In this document: positions 1 to 9,316 of the stretch, in pieces
Numbering within the stretch: the first letter of the stretch is position 1
Layout: each line of letters begins with the position of its first letter
Assembly (NCBI GenBank): GCA_003427395.1
Contig: BFEA01000495.1
Coordinates: forward strand, 330,619-354,598
Direction of reading: 5' to 3'
DNA from: Chara braunii
Taxonomy: Eukaryota > Streptophyta > Charophyceae > Charales > Characeae
DNA length: 23,980 nt
The notes under the pieces: generated by a model
Database searches by the model: none
The model's input: only the letters and a program-made list of their open reading frames with translations
What the model was told of the DNA's origin: nothing
Translations under genes and position numbers: made by a program

Positions 1-360
1 TTTTTTTTTCTCTCACAAAAAAAAAAAAAAAAGATAAAAAAAAGTATATATTTTCATGTTTTAGCGGTAAATTTGGTCAATTTTGCTCATTCTATCAAAA
101 TAAATTGCTAGAAATGCAAACACGAAATTGTTTTTTCACTTTTTGACGCTTTCAAAATTCCCCAATGATTTCGACTCTTCTCTTATCCCTCCAGCCTCCT
201 TCATGGCTCCCGCGCTTGTGGTCGCGGCGTTGTTGCGGTGGGTCTACTTGTAATGATAATAAAAAAGGCTTGAAAAACTTCCTTGTCAGATTGGACATGT
301 GATTGAATTTGTTGGGCTCTTACCGATGGGCCTATCTGAGTCGGTAAACACACAAACTAA
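1..360. other. AT-rich non-coding stretch
   Basis: The first 60 bases hold T and A homopolymer runs, followed by AT-rich sequence with no plausible reading frame, RNA gene or repeat copy that I can recognise. A GC-richer patch lies near 205-245. Confidence 0.5.
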
Positions 361-371
361 TGAATTACATA

Positions 372-475
372 CCCAAGTCTGGATTTGGGTCCAACCAGAG
401 GAACAGTATAATCACGCCCTTGCACCCCATGTGTTGGTGGGGAGTTGCACTTGCTAGAAATCGGGTCCAACATCC
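372..475 (-). repeat. R3 repeat, most diverged copy
   Basis: Read on the minus strand, this segment resembles the plus-strand copies at 727-808 and 1096-1199: a TTTCTAGCAAGTGC block (447-460) is followed by a CCCCACCAACAC block (431-442). It is bounded by direct GGGTCCAAC repeats at 387-395 and 463-471. The apical hairpin of the other copies is not clearly kept, so this is probably an old or truncated copy. The family is not recognised. Confidence 0.5.
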
Positions 476-726
476 CACAATATTATACTCGAAAGCAGGA
501 CAATTGTCTTATCTTGTCAAAAATTTTATGGTCTGGAGCAGAATGACTGTCATAGAATGTTTTCTCAACCCTTCACAATCCCCATTTTGTTGACGCTACC
601 AAGTTATCCCCGACCCAAGGATTGGGTGAAGAGGTACATTTCACAGCTCCTATGGTTCCTCGGTGTTTTACTATATCACAACAGTGATCATCATATTCTT
701 TTATTCTTATTAGACACTGGACCCAG

Positions 727-808
727 TTTCCAGCAGGTGCTGCTCCTCACCAATAGATTGAGAAAATGGTCTACTAGGGGAGGTTGCTCATATCACCTTT
801 CCTAGTAG
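727..808 (+). repeat. R3 repeat copy with long hairpin
   Basis: TTTCCAGCAGGTGC (727-740) is followed by CACCAATAGATTG (748-760) and then by a hairpin. Arms 771-784 and 795-808 pair over about 14 positions, with CTACTAGG against CCTAGTAG at the base and two G-T wobbles above. The apex contains GCTCATATCACC. The 13-mer CACCAATAGATTG recurs exactly on the minus strand at 21724-21736, where a hairpin with a different stem follows at the same relative place. Confidence 0.65.
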
Positions 809-1095
809 GTCAAAGATCCAAGACGGCTGCAGGAGGTCTACATAGTATACAACCTTTTAAGGAGGACCAAAAAGAGAACCAGACTGTAAGTATAAAATTA
901 ACAGCTTAGAGGGGAATATTACAGTTCAGATTTCCATTTGTGTTCTTAATGAAAAGTAGACGATGAAAAGTACAAAAGGGAGAAAGATTGGGGCCCATTA
1001 GAGGTATTCCGGAGTCAACAGCGCATACTGCAACTAACCATATCTTATTACAACAACTCTTTCATCCATGTATTGTACTGGTACGATGGACCTGC

Positions 1096-1199
1096 TTTCC
1101 AGCAGGTGTTGCCCCCCACCAATAGATGAGGCCTTCCATGCAGGCTCACTCAACGAAGATGCTCTTATCACCCCAGTAAGTGGCTCGCCTGCAATGAAG
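1096..1199 (+). repeat. R3 repeat copy with interrupted hairpin
   Basis: TTTCCAGCAGGTGT (1096-1109) and CACCAATAGATGAG (1117-1130) match the copy at 727-760. The arms that follow are CTTC/GAAG (1133-1136 and 1196-1199), TGCAGGC/GCCTGCA (1139-1145 and 1187-1193) and CACT/AGTG (1147-1150 and 1079+100, i.e. 1179-1182), separated by small internal loops. The apical part holds GCTCTTATCACC (1161-1172), the element shared with the other copies. Both strands are open for about 100 codons here, but those frames follow the repeat and are not taken as genes. Confidence 0.6.
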
Positions 1200-1489
1200 C
1201 TTAAACCACCAATACTTTTCCCCGCCCTCAGCAACTTTCTTGTTGGAATGACTAAAGCGCGGAAAGGGGTCTGGAAAGCGGCAAAATGGGGTGTACCTAA
1301 GATTTTTGGGGAAATTGAGTGTGGAGACACAAACATAATTGAATTTCACGTGTGGTTCCAAATATGGAGCGAAGGAGGAAGAGTAGAAAATGGCTCATTC
1401 CCAATGACTATCTAATCCAAAATGTACCTTTGAACTTCGTCGCGCTCCGCGTGACGTCTTTTCCATAGCCGAAAAGGGGAAGGAACATT

Positions 1490-1824
1490 GCAGCATGCCT
1501 CTAACTGCCCTGGCCTAGAGCCAGTGCTATCAGGCTATTTTGCCTGTTCGGCCTATGGGACCAGACCGTGGCCTAACGCCACTGACCGTATGCTCATTCA
1601 GTCCAGTCTAGTCCTGCACGTTATCACTATTGGTACCCAGTCCAGTCAGTCCGCTGGGGGTATACCCTAGCTGCAGTCTGTTTCGAGTCACATTCTTCAT
1701 TTGCACAGTTTGGAGTACGTGCGTGTCAATTCTGCGTTGTCCCTTCCAGGTCCATCTCCATCTCTATCTCCCTTATCCTTTCGTCTTGATCCCGACGCGC
1801 CGCCATCCAGGCGGGTCCCTCACA
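1490..1824 (+). repeat. Putative LTR 3' part (solo or truncated)
   Basis: This segment ends in ...CACA one base before a match to the initiator tRNA-Met primer-binding site, as the 3' end of a 5' LTR should. Several short palindromes lie inside, for example GTGGC/GCCAC around 1570 and GGGTATACCC near 1660. I could not find a second copy in the window, so the left boundary is only a guess and the element is probably incomplete here. Confidence 0.4.
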
Positions 1825-1825
1825 C

Positions 1826-1837
1826 TGGTATCAGAGC
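1826..1837 (+). other. LTR-retrotransposon primer-binding site (tRNA-iMet type)
   Basis: TGGTATCAGAGC is the classic complement of the 3' end of plant initiator tRNA-Met, used to prime minus-strand synthesis in many Copia and some Gypsy elements. It sits one base after a CACA that could end an LTR. No gag or pol frame follows on the plus strand, so the attached element is broken or mostly outside recognition. Confidence 0.7.
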
Positions 1838-1891
1838 AGGAACGGTCCCGACTCCCACCCATCCCATCCCACAAGTGTGAGAAAATAGTTT

Positions 1892-1909
1892 AATCCCGAA
1901 AACGGGATT
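1892..1909. repeat. Short perfect hairpin
   Basis: AATCCCG (1892-1898) and CGGGATT (1903-1909) flank an AAAA loop. It lies about 55 bases after the primer-binding site, where retroelement leader RNAs often carry dimerisation or packaging stem-loops. The role here is only inferred. Confidence 0.5.
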
Positions 1910-2308
1910 TTGGTCCTTTTCCAGCGCGAAAATACGAGAAACAACAGGAAAAAAAAGTAGCGCTGGTGTCGTTGAGTGACGCACATGTGGCTCAGAGAAA
2001 AAGACGGAAAACATAAAAAAAAAGAAGCAGTGTTAACACACACGTGGTGAAAAAGGAGAGCGTCACCACGACGCATGCGCGCTATGGCCAACACCGCCAC
2101 ACGCTCGCGCGCCACATACCCCTCTGCCCCACCCCCGGATTATATTATATCAATATCTAGGAGTGCAAATGCCAGCCATGCGAGTGTGTGTCAGTGGCTT
2201 AACACACTAACCAAATTCTAGACATATTCTTGTAGCGTGGCATGTTGGTGTTGAAGAGTGCCTCGCCAATTATTTACCCTCCCCACATCGGCGAGCGACG
2301 AGCAACGG

Positions 2309-2990
2309 TGTCGAGCGCATCGGTCCAGCACCGCACGAAACGGGGCGACCCTCCTGGCCTCGTTACGCAGGAGTCGGTCTGATCCTCATCGCGATATAAA
2401 CATGGAGCTTCCGCAAGCCACTCCGGCCAAGTGCGCCAGCCATACCTCTCGCGAGCCCCTACGACATGATAGGGCCTACGCGAGGCACGACTTACCTCCA
2501 CCTTACGGGAGTTGTCACCTCGCTTCGGTGGGCGTATCTTCGTCGAGCTACCTGTCCACAATACGAAAGTTAATCAGTTGTAATCACAGAGGTGGACCAG
2601 CCGATGACGTTTATCGTTCGCTGTAGCATAGGGGGTATGTGCGGTTTTACGCCTCTATCGGACCCGTACGCGAACCGACGCTTTGGGGGGCTGAGGTCCC
2701 AAGCGCGACTTGTCGTCGGTCGACTAGGACGAATCACACACACCACTCGTACACCACTTTAAATGCATAAAAATTAGAACACCCATCCACACGCAAATAT
2801 ACTGAACGACACAAAACAAACAACACAACAACACTCCTAGTCCCTTAGTAGTCATCCTATAACTCTCCGATGCGAAAATCGGATAGGCGACGAACGCGAG
2901 ACTTAGTATAAAACCGCGCGGACGCAGGGCCCTCCCATATCGACTAACAATGTATGAATATGCAAGCAATCGTGATGATAACGTACTATG
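2309..2990 (-). repeat. R1 repeat copy 1 (putative LTR)
   Basis: This copy aligns in direct orientation with 13273-13985. Similarity starts abruptly at TGTCGAGCGCATCGG in both copies, so the repeat begins with TG as LTRs do. It stays clear to CGACTAGGAC (2721-2730) and is patchy to about 2990. At least four hairpins occupy equivalent places in both copies: arms at 2448-2453/2479-2484, 2496-2499/2508-2511, 2516-2519/2527-2530 and 2602-2605/2613-2616. A further hairpin, CCTA and TCCGAT against ATCGGA and TAGG, spans 2856-2887. The strand is given as minus because the gag-like frame next to copy 2 is on that strand. The right boundary is uncertain, and LTR identity is inferred from position and the TG terminus. 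Confidence 0.65.
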
Positions 2991-2992
2991 TA

Positions 2993-3236
2993 GTGTCCAT
3001 AATCAAGCGGTCCCTCGTGGGTTCAAGTACCGCTTATGACACTCAAGTGTCAAACTTGAAATATCGTGAGGGTCTGCCTATTCACGATATTGCACGGCTG
3101 AAGAAACAGTCGTGCGGCCTCCTCGACACCTCCGACCTTCAGGTTGAGTGTCCCGGTGGGCAGGGCAAATAGGCTCTGTGCGGGGGGTGATCCCTTCCAT
3201 GCAGAGTCTATGACATGCAATGTCCTGGATAAGGAC
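2993..3236. repeat. Hairpin cluster next to R1 copy 1
   Basis: At least seven inverted repeats occur in about 240 bases. GTGTC-AT-AAGCGGT (2993-3011) pairs with ACCGCTT-AT-GACAC (3029-3042). GACACT/AGTGTC spans 3038-3051, and TTCAAGT/ACTTGAA is at 3022-3028 and 3054-3060. AATATCGTGA/TCACGATATT is at 3060-3069 and 3082-3091. GCACGGCTG/CAGTCGTGC is at 3092-3100 and 3107-3115. GACAC..ACCT/AGGT..GTGTC spans 3125-3152, GACAT/ATGTC spans 3212-3224 and GTCCT/AGGAC spans 3222-3236. Several are mutually exclusive, so the region could switch between folds. No reading frame of interest overlaps. Confidence 0.7.
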
Positions 3237-3304
3237 CTCGAATCCAAGCCCAAGACTAACGTCCAACTAAGAAATCTCTTTAAGAAGTATACAACAAATA
3301 AAGA

Positions 3305-3323
3305 GGATTTCCCCCCCTTTCTC
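3305..3323 (-). other. Polypurine tract on the minus strand
   Basis: Read on the minus strand this is a 19-base stretch with only the last three bases breaking the purine run (GAGAAAGGGGGGGAAA then TCC). It lies between tandem arrays A/B and R1 copy 1. That is the side where a plus-strand primer would be expected for a minus-strand element, but it is about 300 bases from the clear R1 homology, so the assignment is weak. Confidence 0.3.
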
Positions 3324-3349
3324 AATCCCAACCCTAATTAAACCCTTAA

Positions 3350-3371
3350 GCGTGGGCCCCTCAGGCCACGC
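3350..3371. repeat. Hairpin with one bulged G
   Basis: GCGTG and GCC (3350-3358) pair with GGC and CACGC (3364-3371), with a single bulged G. The preceding TAAGCGTGGGCC recurs at 8447-8458, inside another inverted repeat. Confidence 0.45.
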
Positions 3372-3379
3372 AAACACCC

Positions 3380-3930
3380 AAACATAGGTATGTACATGTA
3401 CATATTTAAAAAGGGAATACGTATGTGACGATCACTTCTCACAATCACAGTGGGACTCCTCACAACCATATATATGTATGTGATAGTAGGTAATCGAATC
3501 CAAAGTCCGAACCACAGAACATACCCACAATCACATCAAAGAGTCAACCAAAAGTTCACACACTACACGGAGTTAACTTCAACCATTTTCTGTATTCATA
3601 CCCCTCGCTTTAGTTATGCAAGCCCCAACCTTTGTCCAACCTTCCATAATTAAATACTCAGTACCTTTGTTAAATGACTATTCAATTAAAGTCTGGGTGA
3701 AAACCTTAATAAAACAATAAAACCCACCAGGGTTAAAACCTTTTTAGGTCGAGTAATATCTAAGCCTATAAGTCCATGGCGAATAATCTCCATATCATAA
3801 TCTCACTCAAGGTTCTCCTGTAAACTAAGTCTAAGCTTACCTCTAAGTCAGTGCCTAAATAAAAGGTAGAGCTGTGGCAAAATCTCCTCTATACAGACTG
3901 GATTGCCATAATTGTCACCCGTCAAAATAA
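3380..3930. other. AT-rich stretch without recognisable features
   Basis: No convincing frame, RNA gene or repeat unit is visible between the hairpin at 3350 and the start of array A. The short open frame at 3450-3653 has no family signature. Confidence 0.4.
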
Positions 3931-3934
3931 ATAT

Positions 3935-4590
3935 CTAACTCCTTTTAAACTAGAAAAAAATTGGCAGCGCTTCCCGTAGGAAAAGTGACTTCTCATAATT
4001 TATGCTAGCCGGAATATGAAAACATAAATACTCTTTAACTCAAGTCAAATTTTGTCTAACTCCTTGAATTATTAAAAATTTGGGCAGCACTCCCTTCAGA
4101 AAATGAGACTTCCCAGATTTATACTAAGTCCGATTTGAACTAAAAAAACAAACTTGAGTTCAATAAGACAAAATTTAACTAACTCCTCAGATTTGTAAAA
4201 ATTTTGGCAACACTCCCTTTAGAAAAATGTTAATCCAAGATTTATACAAAATTAAGTTCAGAATCTTAAAGTGACTTTTAACTTTTTAAGGTCCAATTTT
4301 TTCTAACTCCTTGAATTAGCAAAAATTTGGCCAGCAATCTCTTCAGCAAAGAGACTTCCCAGATTTCTACTAAGCCATATATAAATATTCGACAAGTTGG
4401 ATTTCGAAACGTCAAAATCTAACTAACTCCTTGGATTTGTAGAAATTTCAGCAGCGTTTCCCGCAGAGAAAGAAACTTATCAAGATTTATACAAAGCCAA
4501 GTATAAGAAATGATCCCAGAAAATGCAAGAATTGACCTAAGTAAAAATAAACCTAACTCGGAAAATGCATGAATTGTAACTAACTCCTAT
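3935..4590. repeat. Tandem array A, units of about 114-133 bp
   Basis: Five clear units and one degenerate unit begin with CTAACTCC at 3935, 4056, 4189, 4303, 4423 and 4580. Each clear unit then carries an AAAATTT-like tract, a GGCAGC(A/G)CTYCCC-like core (3963, 4082, 4206, 4329 and 4449) and an AGATTTATAC-like block. Units differ at many positions, so the array is old. A ten-base inverted pair, AAATTTTGTC (4047-4056) and GACAAAATTT (4177-4186), brackets unit 2. Variable tandem arrays of this size are known in the 3' untranslated regions of plant Tat/Ogre-type retrotransposons. That parallel is by structure only. Confidence 0.75.
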
Positions 4591-4788
4591 CGCTCTAGCA
4601 CGTGGCGAACAGCTAAAGCAACTACCTATCAAACTGAAACTTAGACCAAGTGGTAATCTCACTCAGTCACATGCAAAGCGAAACCACAAGGAGTAAGTAT
4701 TCTCACCATCCCCAAGTAAAAATCCTCATAGAGAGTTCATGAATCTTTCAGATGATTTAACCCTTGTACCCAACTTACATATTGCACG

Positions 4789-5491
4789 ATGCTAGACCAT
4801 TCAACTTATAAACAATGTCTAGCATGCCTTTAGGATACACACGAGCATGTTGCACAACTACTTTTCACTTCTTTAGGCATATGACAAAACCATTCAGCTT
4901 AAAAGCAATGCCTAGTCGCCCTGGGATGTTTAATAGCCAAAGTTTAATAATTTTCTGACTTTGTTTTCAAAAGAAATAAAAATATGGGCAGGGGACTAAG
5001 CCATTCAACTTAGAAACAATGCTCAACGTGCCTAGATTACTTCCAATTATACTTAGTACTTTCCTTTTTTTTTTTAATGATATGACTTAGTGTTGGACCA
5101 TTCAGCTTAGAAACAATGTCCAACTGCCGGTTCACATGCAAGTACGGATAAATTATTTTTTGTTTATACTCCGTTTCTATTTATGTACGTGGTTTTTAGG
5201 CTAAACCATTCAACTTAGAAACAATGCTTATAAACAATGTTCAGCCTATCCTCAAACAATTTAAAGCATGAAGTTGGATTCTTCATCCCAACTTAATCAG
5301 AAAACCCCAAAAAAACAAACAGACCAAGCCATTCACTTAGAAACAATGTTTGGTCCAAGAGATCAATTTGGCAAACCCTCAAAATTAAATACAACAACTA
5401 GGCTATTCAACTTAAAAATAATGCATGGTCCTTAAAAAAACAGTGAAATAATCATAACCCTGGGCCATTCAACTTAGAAACAATACCCAGT
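4789..5491. repeat. Tandem array B: eight hairpins with conserved loop and variable stems
   Basis: Eight units share a core close to CATTCAACTTAGAAACAATG, starting at 4798, 4891, 5002, 5099, 5207, 5330, 5404 and 5466. ATT and AAT inside the core pair, leaving a 12-base apical loop. The flanks differ from unit to unit yet are complementary: ATGCTAGAC/GTCTAGCAT (unit 1), TAGGCAT/ATGCCTA with an asymmetric bulge (unit 2), AGC/GCT only (unit 3), GTTGGAC/GTCCAAC (unit 4), TAGGCTAAAC/GTTCAGCCTA with one mismatch (unit 5), GACCAAGC/GTTTGGTC with one wobble (unit 6), ACTAGGC/GCATGGT with one mismatch and one wobble (unit 7) and CTGGG/CCCAG (unit 8). Spacing falls from about 110 to 62 bases. There is no coding potential. 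Confidence 0.85.
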
Positions 5492-5499
5492 CCTTGGTT

Positions 5500-6560
5500 G
5501 ACTCGGCCAAACGCATGTACACTGCCTTCCTCTCATCCTTCCCCCAGATACAATCCCACAATCTGCTTTCAGTCAGACAATAAAATTGAAACTGACATTA
5601 CGCATACATTCCTTTCCTTAAGTCTGAATTATGTCATGAAAGTCAAACTGAAAGTCAAAGTAGTGGTGCACATAATATACTCAGTCAAAAACGTAACAAG
5701 AAATACAGATAGGGGTTATAACTGGGTTTATAGAAGGAAAGTGAAACCTTTACCTCTCAGTTCCCTGCCTCTAGAACTCCTCCTGAGTTCCGGCAGAGCT
5801 CCCGCAATCGGTGAGCTGACTCCCCACAGAGTCTTTTTGTGGTCCTACTGGTTGCAATCCCGCCTGCTGCCTTCCTCTCAGAACACGTTTAGACTTAGAG
5901 TAAGACGGGCAGAAAGAGGGGTTTGAGACTCTCGAGATACATGAGAAGGATTGACTCAACTCGCAGGAGAGGGCCTTTTTTCCTTGATACACATGAGGGC
6001 CCGGCAGCCAGGACACGCAACTTCTTGGTCAAACCGAAGTCAAAGTGTTGACAAACGACACCCTAACAAGGCATTAAGTGGCAACAGTAACCCCCTTCAC
6101 GAGCCCACTCTCGCCACTAAGCCCCACTACCTCGATCTCAGACAGCACTGTCGAGTGGCAATGGTGCGTAACAATACACATCAAAACGCAGCCTACCTAG
6201 TCGATTGCAGTTAAATTCCGACAGTATGCTTCGCCGCAGGGCGTAGCTGCACTTATTCTTTCACAGCCCCACACAACAACACAGTTCACCGTCTTTTCAA
6301 GCCCAAACATGCCTGCTTGTATTCTGACCCTCCCGCAACAAACCATGATTGGCTGAAGGTGCACCCGCCGGTAGGGGCTTTCTCTTTCTCTTTGCTCAAG
6401 CTTATTCCCCTGGCATGAAGTATCCAGATTTCCACCGGATCTTGCCGCGACCTCGGCTAGATACGGGTCTCTCAAGTAGAGCCCATAAATACTCCTTCCA
6501 GAGATTGAGATATGCTGCACTATTCGACTCTAGATCTACCACTGTTATCTGAGTGGCAGG
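5500..6560. other. Non-coding stretch with a few hairpins
   Basis: The longest frame (5498-5926, 142 codons, plus strand) has no recognisable domain and biased, repeat-like composition, so it is not called as a gene. A two-part hairpin lies at 5765-5796: CTGCC/GGCAG outside and GAACTC/GAGTTC inside. GACTC/GAGTC and CCACA/TGTGG follow at 5818-5842. Nothing else stands out. Confidence 0.45.
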
Positions 6561-6863
6561 GAGACCGTCAAAAAAATGATATCTAAACTTAATGATGCAT
6601 TCTTAGTTCCACAGTGCAAAGTATCCACACTTGGAAGTGCATGGCTTAGTCTTTGACACACAGTGTAACGAGTTGTCGTAGTGAGCTATGACGGAGGGGC
6701 ATATAGGCACATCACGTCGACCAGCCTACCAAAAGAACGTCAAAGAGACATGAAATCGTGGGGCGGTTATCGGGGCGCAACAAAGCCTGACACTTTGGGT
6801 CGTAGGTAACCCCCCCCCCTTTCGAAGGCCAGTTCCAACGGCTTGACGTGATCATACCACACA
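6560..6863. other. Stretch without recognisable features
   Basis: No gene, RNA or repeat is seen. A run of ten C bases is present near 6811-6820. Confidence 0.4.
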
Positions 6864-7090
<227 letters not shown>

Positions 7091-7319
7091 TTCGAAGCGT
7101 TCACCAACAACGAACCTCTCGCTAGATTAGATTCGTTTTGCACCCTCGTCGCTGCCTGAGCCCTCCGATCGTGGGAGTTGAGGATGAATCTTATCCGAGA
7201 AGGAGGCCAGGTACGTATATCCCGTTAACTTCTTCTTCCGGACTTTACTCTTGACTCCCTACGTTGCCCAGTTTCTTCCCCGTCCGTTCCCCCGATACCT
7301 GCTTCCTTTTTACTTCTTT

Positions 7320-7447
7320 CCTATTCATCTAGACACCAATCTGACCCCGTTATTCAACTCGCCTTATATTGAAGCCCCTTTCTCTTCCTATTCATCTAGA
7401 CACCAATCTGACCCCGTTATTCAACTCGCCTTATATCGAAGCCCCTA
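7320..7447. repeat. Recent 67-bp tandem duplication
   Basis: The segment starting CCTATTCATCTAGACACCAA at 7320 repeats at 7387. Over the first 60 bases the two copies differ at one position (ATATTG versus ATATCG), so the duplication is much younger than the diverged arrays elsewhere. Confidence 0.9.
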
Positions 7448-7449
7448 TC

Positions 7450-8930
7450 TCTATCTCCTACTCCATCCTTCTCATCTGCATAATCCTTTCCCTCCATTCT
7501 TTTTCTCATAATCTTCTTTCGATACTTTGCCACGGCAGTTGCGCAGCTTCCGATACTCAAACCGAATTAATTACTACCCTATCATCAAAACTAAGCCCGC
7601 CATCTTACTCGCGATGGCCGAAACCCTCCGCGTGAAACTTTAAGTCGCTTGATTCCGTTAAGAATCGAGCGGGTCTCACAACCTTGACTCCGCCACAGCC
7701 ACCGGTTCTACATCTCCGCGCAAGTCCTACTCTACTAACCTCCTAAACCACTAACCCATAGCCAATTCTAACCCCACCATTACAGTCGCTCGGGGTCAAA
7801 ACCCCAAATTCGCCTCCTCCCTCACTCAAAACCATCGAGGGATGAAGGAGGTAGGTGTTTTCCCTCTTGCCATACCCATCTCTCGCTCTGCTCGGCCATT
7901 CCATTTTGCGAATGCACCTCGGTGCGAATCCGCGCCATATTCAACCCATTTCTCGCAGACTCCCCCCCTTCTCTGGCACTTTACTGCCTTAGCTCGATGC
8001 CTCTCTGCCCCTGTGCGTGACTCCGACGAGCTGCCCCGAACTGGTGTGGCTGCAACCTCCACCACGCTCTCCTCCTGAATATATCCTGGCGGAGAACCCC
8101 GCCAGGCTCACTCCTCACTCGTTTTGCCTCCGTCGTCTACGTTACCGACCCTTTCGTCAAGATCAGCGACGCTCGGTAGCGGCCGTCCTCTCAGCACTTC
8201 AGCGAAGACTGTCCGACGGATCCTGCTATCCTAAAGCTGACTGCAGAGGGGAGCCAACTACTATCTGGCTCGTATAAACTTTCACCGCCTATTTCTCGAG
8301 TCCAATGTTGTTCGACAGGTTATCGCCACAGCCTCCTCCGCACGGCTTAACCTATGTGGAGCCCACCGCCACCTCGGGTCCCCAGCGGCCAAACTCTCTC
8401 TCAGGCAGCTGGCCGCGGAACTAAGGGTTCGGCCCGCTGCAAGGCCTAAGCGTGGGCCTTGGTGAGTTGGGCCTGGTACACCCCTCGGTGGTAGTAGCAA
8501 ATATTCAAATGAGCACTTTGAAGGCCGACGTCGGGAAGGTTCCACAGGTCAGTTGGGCACTTGGCACGGCTGTCCAGCTCCTCACCGTGCCCTGGATCAC
8601 GACCTGCCTCCTCTGGCACCAACGTCACATGCACTCAAGCCTCTTTTGTGGCAGTCGGCGGTTGGTGGACGACACACTCGCCGACGGTCCCCGCCTTTGA
8701 GGTTTCTTTATGGCTCGTGGGCTAATCACCCGCCGACTCGCATGCGTGTCAATTTTCCCAGCCCAAACATCCCGAACACACAAGAACCCGTAGGTCAACC
8801 AAGGGGAATAGCCCCGCTGGGCCCTCAACCTTCTCGGTTCCTTCGCACAACTCTAATATCCCGCATGGTCGCCACTTGATCTCGATCCCTGAATCCTCCC
8901 GATGAAAATCCGACATTGTAACCAATAACG
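7450..8930. other. GC-richer non-coding stretch with strong hairpins
   Basis: Open frames of 60-110 codons occur on both strands, but none has a recognisable domain and many overlap antiparallel, so none is called. Two strong inverted repeats are present: CGCTTGATTC/GAATCGAGCG (7646-7655 and 7662-7671, one wobble) and CCTGGCGG/CCGCCAGG (8085-8092 and 8099-8106). A weaker one, AAGGCC/GGCCTT, is at 8441-8460. Confidence 0.5.
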
Positions 8931-8931
8931 G

Positions 8932-8968
8932 TAGGTTCAAAGTTAGGTCTAACTTTGACGGACACCTA
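8932..8968. repeat. 14-bp two-part hairpin
   Basis: TCAAAGTTA (8937-8945) and TAACTTTGA (8950-8958) pair across a GGTC loop. The stem is extended by TAGGT (8932-8936) against ACCTA (8964-8968), with a five-base bulge on one side. Confidence 0.65.
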
Positions 8969-9316
8969 AAATAAAACGATAATGCGCAATGCGCGGATCT
9001 ACCGAGACGCCTTTAAAGTTTCATTGTTGTCGTTGCCGTCCTCCACACGTGCTCACAGGTCGCAAACAAGCGCACCAATCAAAAAACAAAATCCTTTTAG
9101 TCCTAGTCTAATCAAAAAATAAAAATTATACTGGCGATCGTGCTGACTCTTCAATCATCAATAAAAGAAGAGATCACGTGCGCCTTAAGTCTGCGTGCCC
9201 ACACACTCTCTACTCGAGTCAACCATCCAGTCAATGTAAACTACATACGCAATCGCGTTTCGCGCGGTATACTTAACTTTAGATCAAACTTATTTCCTGT
9301 CATCTGTAAAAATCAG

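Noticed and set aside
1034-1415. Overlapping open frames of 100-115 codons on both strands
   Set aside because: They coincide with the R3 repeat, have no domain signature and are antiparallel shadows.
3010-3035. B-box-like GGTTCAAGTACC suggesting a tRNA or SINE
   Set aside because: It lies in the arm and loop of a larger hairpin, has no A box at the right distance and has one extra base.
3328-3347. Interstitial telomere repeat (AACCCTAATTAAACCC)
   Set aside because: Only one imperfect unit, with no tandem TTTAGGG array.
4789-5491. CRISPR-like array
   Set aside because: The repeats are diverged, the spacing varies from 62 to 123 bases, and the intervening sequence includes stem arms complementary to each other. 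The context is eukaryotic.
5498-5926. 142-codon plus-strand frame
   Set aside because: No recognisable domain, a repetitive Lys/Val stretch, and overlap with hairpins. It looks like chance.
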